Positions 6,500 through 9,655 of a stretch of DNA of 9,655 nucleotides are shown piece after piece. The DNA comes from an uncultured Rhodanobacteraceae bacterium (lineage in GTDB: Bacteria; Pseudomonadota; Gammaproteobacteria; Xanthomonadales; Ahniellaceae): the NCBI GenBank assembly GCA_937873105.1, contig CALMWD010000514.1, positions 1 to 9,655 on the forward strand. Direction: 5' to 3'. Every line of letters begins with the position of its first letter. Within the stretch, counting starts at the first letter, position 1. Position numbers and translations under genes: made by a program. Under the pieces are notes generated by a model that saw only the letters and a list, made by a program, of their open reading frames with translations, did not search any database and was not told where the DNA came from.

Positions 6500-7462
6500 T
6501 CAATGCGGCCCGTCGTACTTCTTCTCGCCGGCGGTCACGCGCAGGTCCAGACGGTTTTCCGGGGGCGGCAGCGGACAAGTCGAAAACGGATTGAGCGCGC
6601 AAGGCGGGTTGTAGGCCTTGTTGAAGTCGATGACGAGCTTGCCGTCCTTGGGCCAGGGCGCGTAGACGAAGCGGCCGGGGCCATAGGTTTCCTTGCCCGA
6701 AGTCCGGTCGGCGAAGATGATGAACAGGTCTTCCGAACCTTCCTCGATCACCGGATGGATGCGGTACTCGCGACCGTCGCGGATGAAGCTGGCATAACCC
6801 GGGCTCGGCATGTCCTCGATGGTGCCGATCACGGTCTGGATGCCGAAGCTCTGCGGCGTTTCGTGCGCGGTCCAGTCGGCGACGATGCGCCAGGATTCGT
6901 CGACCGGGAAATGCTCGATGCCGGCGAAGTGCTTGCGCGTCTTCGCTTCCGAATCGCGCACGCGCAACGCATATTTGTCGCCGCGCTTGATCACCAGGAA
7001 ACTGACCGTATCGACGCTGACGATGGACGGGTTGCCGCCGGCGTCGGCCGCGAGCACATGCCAGGTGCGGCCGCCCTCGCCGCGTTCGCCGGTGCTGTTG
7101 CTGACCAGCACCTGCGGCCCGCCCTCGGCCGCCGCGAACAACACCTCGCCGCCGTGCAGGCGGATGCTGCCGAAGCGATCGGGACCCGCGGCGAGTTCGA
7201 TGTCGTTGCCCTCGGCGCGACCGAGCGTCTGCTCGCCTTCGACCAGCCAGTGCAGGCCGATCAGGCTGAGCCAGCCGTCCGGCTTCTGCAGCCGCGCCAG
7301 CCGGCCTTCGCGCCATGCCGCGACCTCGGCGGCGTGGTCGTAGGCCGGCGCGGGTACCGCGTCATGGCTCGCCACCTCAGCCGCCTCGCGTTGCGTCGTC
7401 GGCGCGCAGGCGGCGAGCATCGCCGTCGCGAGCACGGTCGTGGTCCAAAGGGTTCGGCGCAT
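6500..7462 (-). CDS. DUF1684 family lipoprotein, function unknown
   Basis: This 320-residue protein has a lipoprotein signal: a short basic N-terminus (MRR), a hydrophobic stretch and the lipobox L-A-A-C with Cys19. It is therefore expected to be lipid-anchored, probably facing the periplasm. I recognise DUF1684 by AAWREGRLARLQKPDGWLSL at about residues 49-68, continuing IGLHWL. The C-terminal block DFNKAYNPPCALNPFSTCPL has Cys288 and Cys296, followed by PPENRLDLRV. No catalytic function is established that I can cite, and none is assigned. The start is supported by GAGGA on the minus strand (plus coordinates 7469-7473), six bases upstream. It lies 40 bases downstream of mutL in the same direction, so it may share the ami-mutL transcript, and it converges on ptsI. 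The conserved cysteines could form a disulfide in the periplasm; this is inference. Confidence 0.88.
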   Translation of the reverse strand: MRRTLWTTTVLATAMLAACAPTTQREAAEVASHDAVPAPAYDHAAEVAAWREGRLARLQKPDGWLSLIGLHWLVEGEQTLGRAEGNDIELAAGPDRFGSIRLHGGEVLFAAAEGGPQVLVSNSTGERGEGGRTWHVLAADAGGNPSIVSVDTVSFLVIKRGDKYALRVRDSEAKTRKHFAGIEHFPVDESWRIVADWTAHETPQSFGIQTVIGTIEDMPSPGYASFIRDGREYRIHPVIEEGSEDLFIIFADRTSGKETYGPGRFVYAPWPKDGKLVIDFNKAYNPPCALNPFSTCPLPPPENRLDLRVTAGEKKYDGPH

Positions 7463-7502
7463 GATCGGTCCTCGTCGTCATCGGTTCATCGTCCGCGCCG
7501 GG

Positions 7503-9290
7503 TCAGCGTCCTCGCTGAAACAGGCGGTCCAGGTCCTGCATCGTCCATTGCACCCAGGTCGGACGACCATGGTTGCATTGTCCGGAACGTTCGGTCGCTT
7601 CCATCTGGCGCAGCAGCGCGTTCATCTCCGGCACGGTGAGCCGACGGTTCGCGCGCACCGAGGCATGACAGGCCAAGGTGGACAGAAGTTCATTCGCCGC
7701 CTCTTCGAGACGACGCGAACTGTCGTGCTGCACGAACTCCGCCAGCACGTCGCGAACCAGGCGTTCGACGTCGGCGCCGTCGAGCAGCACCGGAATGCGC
7801 CGGATCAGCACCGAGGTCTCGCCGCTGCGCGCCAGTTCGATGCCGAGCTTCTGGAACGCCGTGTGGAAGTCCTCGGCGGCATCGGCCTCGCGCCGCGTCA
7901 CCGACACCGTCGTCGGCACCAGCAACTGCTGCGACGCGATGTCACCACAAGCCTGCTGCGCCTTCAAACGCTCATAGGTAATGCGCTCATGCGCTGCGTG
8001 CATATCGACCAGCACCAGGCCCTGCGCGTTCTGCGCCAGCACGTAGACGCCATGCAGCTGCGCGATGGCGAAGCCGAGCGGCGGAATCTCGTCGGCGGCC
8101 GGTGCCTCGGACATCGGCCCGGGCATCGCCGTCGGCAGGAGGGCGGAAGACGGCGCGGCCGGGGCCTCGTTGCGGCCGTAGACGCTGCCGTAGGCGGCCA
8201 GCGGTTCGGCCACGCGCAGGCCCAGCCCGGCCTGCTGCGGCACGAAAGCGGCGGCCGACGACGGAAACGCCGGCGCGGCGATCGTCGCGGCCTGCCCTGC
8301 GCGGGTCTGCGCCAGCGCCTCGTGCAGGCTGCGGAACAGGAAATCGTGGACCAGGCGCTGCTCGCGGAAACGCACCGCGGTCTTGGCCGGGTGCGCATTC
8401 ACGTCGACCAGCAGCGGATCGAGTTCGAGGAACAGCACGAAGGCCGGATGGCGGCCATGGAACAACACGTCGGCTTAGGCCTGGCGCACCGCATGCGCGA
8501 TCACGCGGTCGCGCACGAGGCGCCGATTCACGTAGAAGAACTGGCGGTCGTTCTGCGCACGCGCCGCGGTCGGCAGTCCGACATAACCGTGCAGGCGCAG
8601 ACCGGCGGCGCTGTGGTCGATGCGCAGGCTGTGGGCGAGGAATTCCTCGCCGAGCACGGCGTCCACGCGCGACTCCGGCGCCTGCGGCACGGCCTCGTCG
8701 CGCAGCAGCAGGCGCCCGTTGTGGGTCAGCGAGAAACCGACTTCGGGCCGCGCCAGCGCGATCGCGCGCAACCAGTCCTCGACATGGCCGAGTTCGGTGC
8801 GCTCGGCGCGCAGGAACTTGCGTCGCGCCGGCACGTTGAAGAACAGCTCGCGCATCTCGGCGGTGGTGCCGACCGGATGCTGCGCCGGCCGCAGCGGGCC
8901 GATCTCGCCGTTGTCGACATCGAGGGCGTGGGCATGCGCGGCGTCGATGGTGCGCGAGGTCAGGCTGAATCGCGAGACCGAGGCGATGCTCGGCAGCGCC
9001 TCGCCGCGGAAGCCCATGCTGCGCACGGCTTCGAGATCGTCGAGCGAGGCGATCTTGCTGGTGGCATGGCGGGTCAGCGCCAGACCGAGGTCCTCGGCGG
9101 CAATGCCGCTGCCGTTGTCGCGCACGCGCACGCGCTTGATGCCGCCGGCCTCCAGTTCGACCTCGATCCGGGTCGCGCCCGCATCCAGCGCATTCTCGAC
9201 CAGTTCCTTGACCACGGACGCCGGGCGCTCGATCACCTCGCCGGCGGCGATCTGGTTGATCAGGTGTTCGGGCAGGGGCTGGATGCGCAT
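7503..9290 (-). pseudogene. mutL: DNA mismatch repair protein MutL, interrupted by an in-frame stop
   Basis: The reading frame is 596 codons long, with a TAA as codon 272 (plus coordinates 8475-8477). The first 271 residues form the GHKL ATPase: [11 protein letters not shown] with Glu29 and Asn33, DNGSGI with Asp58, [15 protein letters not shown]. After the stop the same frame continues [12 protein letters not shown], then HPAK (Lys303, matching the ATP-contacting Lys307 of E. coli). A Pro/Ala-rich linker follows, then the endonuclease motif [12 protein letters not shown] (429-440), ACHASVRA and NHGRPTW. MutL homologues normally read RQAYxDVL at the break, so one base change from TAC or TAT explains it. 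The N-terminal product would lack Lys303 and the dimerisation domain, so it should be inactive alone. A GTG three codons after the stop (8466-8468) could allow re-initiation. The start at 9290 has GAGG five bases upstream. A sequencing error must be excluded before calling it dead. Confidence 0.9.
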
Positions 9291-9291
9291 C

Positions 9292-9312
9292 GCGGCCTCG
9301 GTCGGGGGCCGC
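9292..9312 (-). promoter_or_regulatory. Inverted repeat covering the mutL ribosome binding site
   Basis: GCGGCC (9292-9297) and GGCCGC (9307-9312) are perfectly complementary, with a nine-base loop. On the minus-strand mRNA the 3' arm overlaps the GAGG Shine-Dalgarno sequence (9296-9299) just before the mutL ATG, so folding would partly hide it. No U-run follows, so it is not a convincing terminator. It lies in the 41-base gap between the amidase stop and mutL. A regulatory role is inference. Confidence 0.3.
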
Positions 9313-9331
9313 CTAGTCTAGCCGCGCACGC

Positions 9332-9655
9332 TCAGATCGAGGTCGGGATCTTGAGCACGGCCCCGGCGTGCACGGTGTCGGTGGCCAGCGCGTTCTCGCG
9401 CTTGAGCGACGCCACGGACACGCGATGGCGCTGGGCGATCAGCGACAGCGACTCGCCGCGGGCGACGATGTGGTGCTTCGCGCGCTGCGGATTGGCCGCG
9501 AACCAGGTGCCGGGCGGCGGCGTCGTCGCGAAATAGTCGCGGATGCCTTCGACCAGCGCGTCGGCCAGCTTCTCGCGATGCTTCGGGTCGTTCAGGCGCT
9601 TTTCTTCGGTCGGGTTGCTGATGAAGGCGGTCTCGACCAGCACCGAGGGCACGTC
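9332..9655 (-). CDS. N-acetylmuramoyl-L-alanine amidase, AmiB/AmiC family (C-terminal end; 5' part outside window)
   Basis: The frame is open to the window edge, giving 107 residues ending with TGA at 9332-9334. The first visible residues, DVPSVLVETAFISNPTEEKR, are the end of an Amidase_3 domain and include the conserved catalytic Glu of the VETAFISN motif. The domain finishes around LADALVEGIRDYF. A LysM peptidoglycan-binding repeat follows, from about residue 62 to the end: HHIVARGESLSLIAQRHRVS through VLKIPTS. Such periplasmic zinc amidases cleave the amide bond between MurNAc and the stem peptide and act in daughter-cell separation. An amidase directly upstream of mutL matches the tsaE-amiB-mutL order of gammaproteobacteria, and a C-terminal LysM fits AmiB, though homologues here are often named AmiC. 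The AMIN and zinc-ligand regions lie outside the window. The GTG at 9652 is an internal valine codon, not a start. Confidence 0.93.
   Translation of the reverse strand, partial: DVPSVLVETAFISNPTEEKRLNDPKHREKLADALVEGIRDYFATTPPPGTWFAANPQRAKHHIVARGESLSLIAQRHRVSVASLKRENALATDTVHAGAVLKIPTSI

Noticed and set aside
6480..6530. Possible bidirectional terminator between ptsI and the DUF1684 gene
   Set aside because: The region is GC-rich (gcgcgccgcgc) but no clean stem with a T-run is visible on either strand.
6467..7639. Plus-strand open frame opposite the DUF1684 gene
   Set aside because: The minus-strand gene has a lipobox, a ribosome binding site and family blocks; the plus-strand frame has none of these.
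8466..8480. Reassignment of TAA to tyrosine as an explanation of the mutL stop
   Set aside because: No such code is expected in this kind of bacterium, Tyr is encoded by TAC/TAT elsewhere in the window, and no other gene contains an internal TAA. A point mutation or sequence error is far simpler.
7440..9536. Long open frame (about 700 codons) on the plus strand opposite mutL
   Set aside because: It spans mutL, its borders and part of the amidase in antisense, with Arg/His/Gln-rich low-complexity translation. mutL on the other strand has every family motif.

Overview
This is a GC-rich, gene-dense chromosomal window from a gammaproteobacterium, most likely of the order Lysobacterales/Xanthomonadales. 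That placement is inferred from gene order (rpoN-hpf-ptsN-hprK-rapZ-EIIA(Man)-ptsH-ptsI), from an HPr kinase inside the rpoN cluster, and from a tsaE/ami-mutL type locus with an endonuclease-type MutL. It was made from memory of gene families, without database searches. No gene-free stretch exceeds 300 bases; the largest gap is the 125-base rpoN-hpf spacer.

Plus strand, 1-6486: the 3' part of rpoN (sigma-54) enters from the left edge. A spacer with a GC-rich inverted repeat follows, then hpf with a strong Shine-Dalgarno sequence. After another 55 bases come six genes in which each overlaps the next: ptsN, hprK, rapZ, a mannose-family EIIA, ptsH and ptsI. Together they form a complete phosphoryl relay, PEP -> EI -> HPr (His15) -> EIIA(Ntr) and/or EIIA(Man). 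HPrK/P can act on Ser46 of HPr, which is present. No sugar permease (EIIB/EIIC) is encoded here, so the set looks regulatory rather than transport-dedicated. The overlapping stops and starts suggest one translationally coupled operon.

Minus strand, 9655-6500, convergent on ptsI: the C-terminal end of a LysM-containing N-acetylmuramoyl-L-alanine amidase (AmiB/AmiC family) enters from the right edge. It is followed by mutL and by a DUF1684 lipoprotein. mutL is interrupted by an in-frame TAA at 8475-8477, where the family normally has a tyrosine. Everything before and after it remains in one frame with all motifs intact, so it is either a very recent nonsense mutation or a one-base sequence error. 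Every gene whose end lies in the window stops with TGA (ten genes) or TAG (one, hprK); the only in-frame TAA is the one breaking mutL.

I found no CRISPR array, insertion sequence, tRNA/rRNA or phage gene, and nothing that looks like an undescribed defence or mobile system. The points most worth a second look are the mutL nonsense codon, the RapZ C-terminus lacking the basic RNA-binding tail known from E. coli, a non-canonical active-site loop in EI, and possible RNA structures upstream of hpf and mutL.
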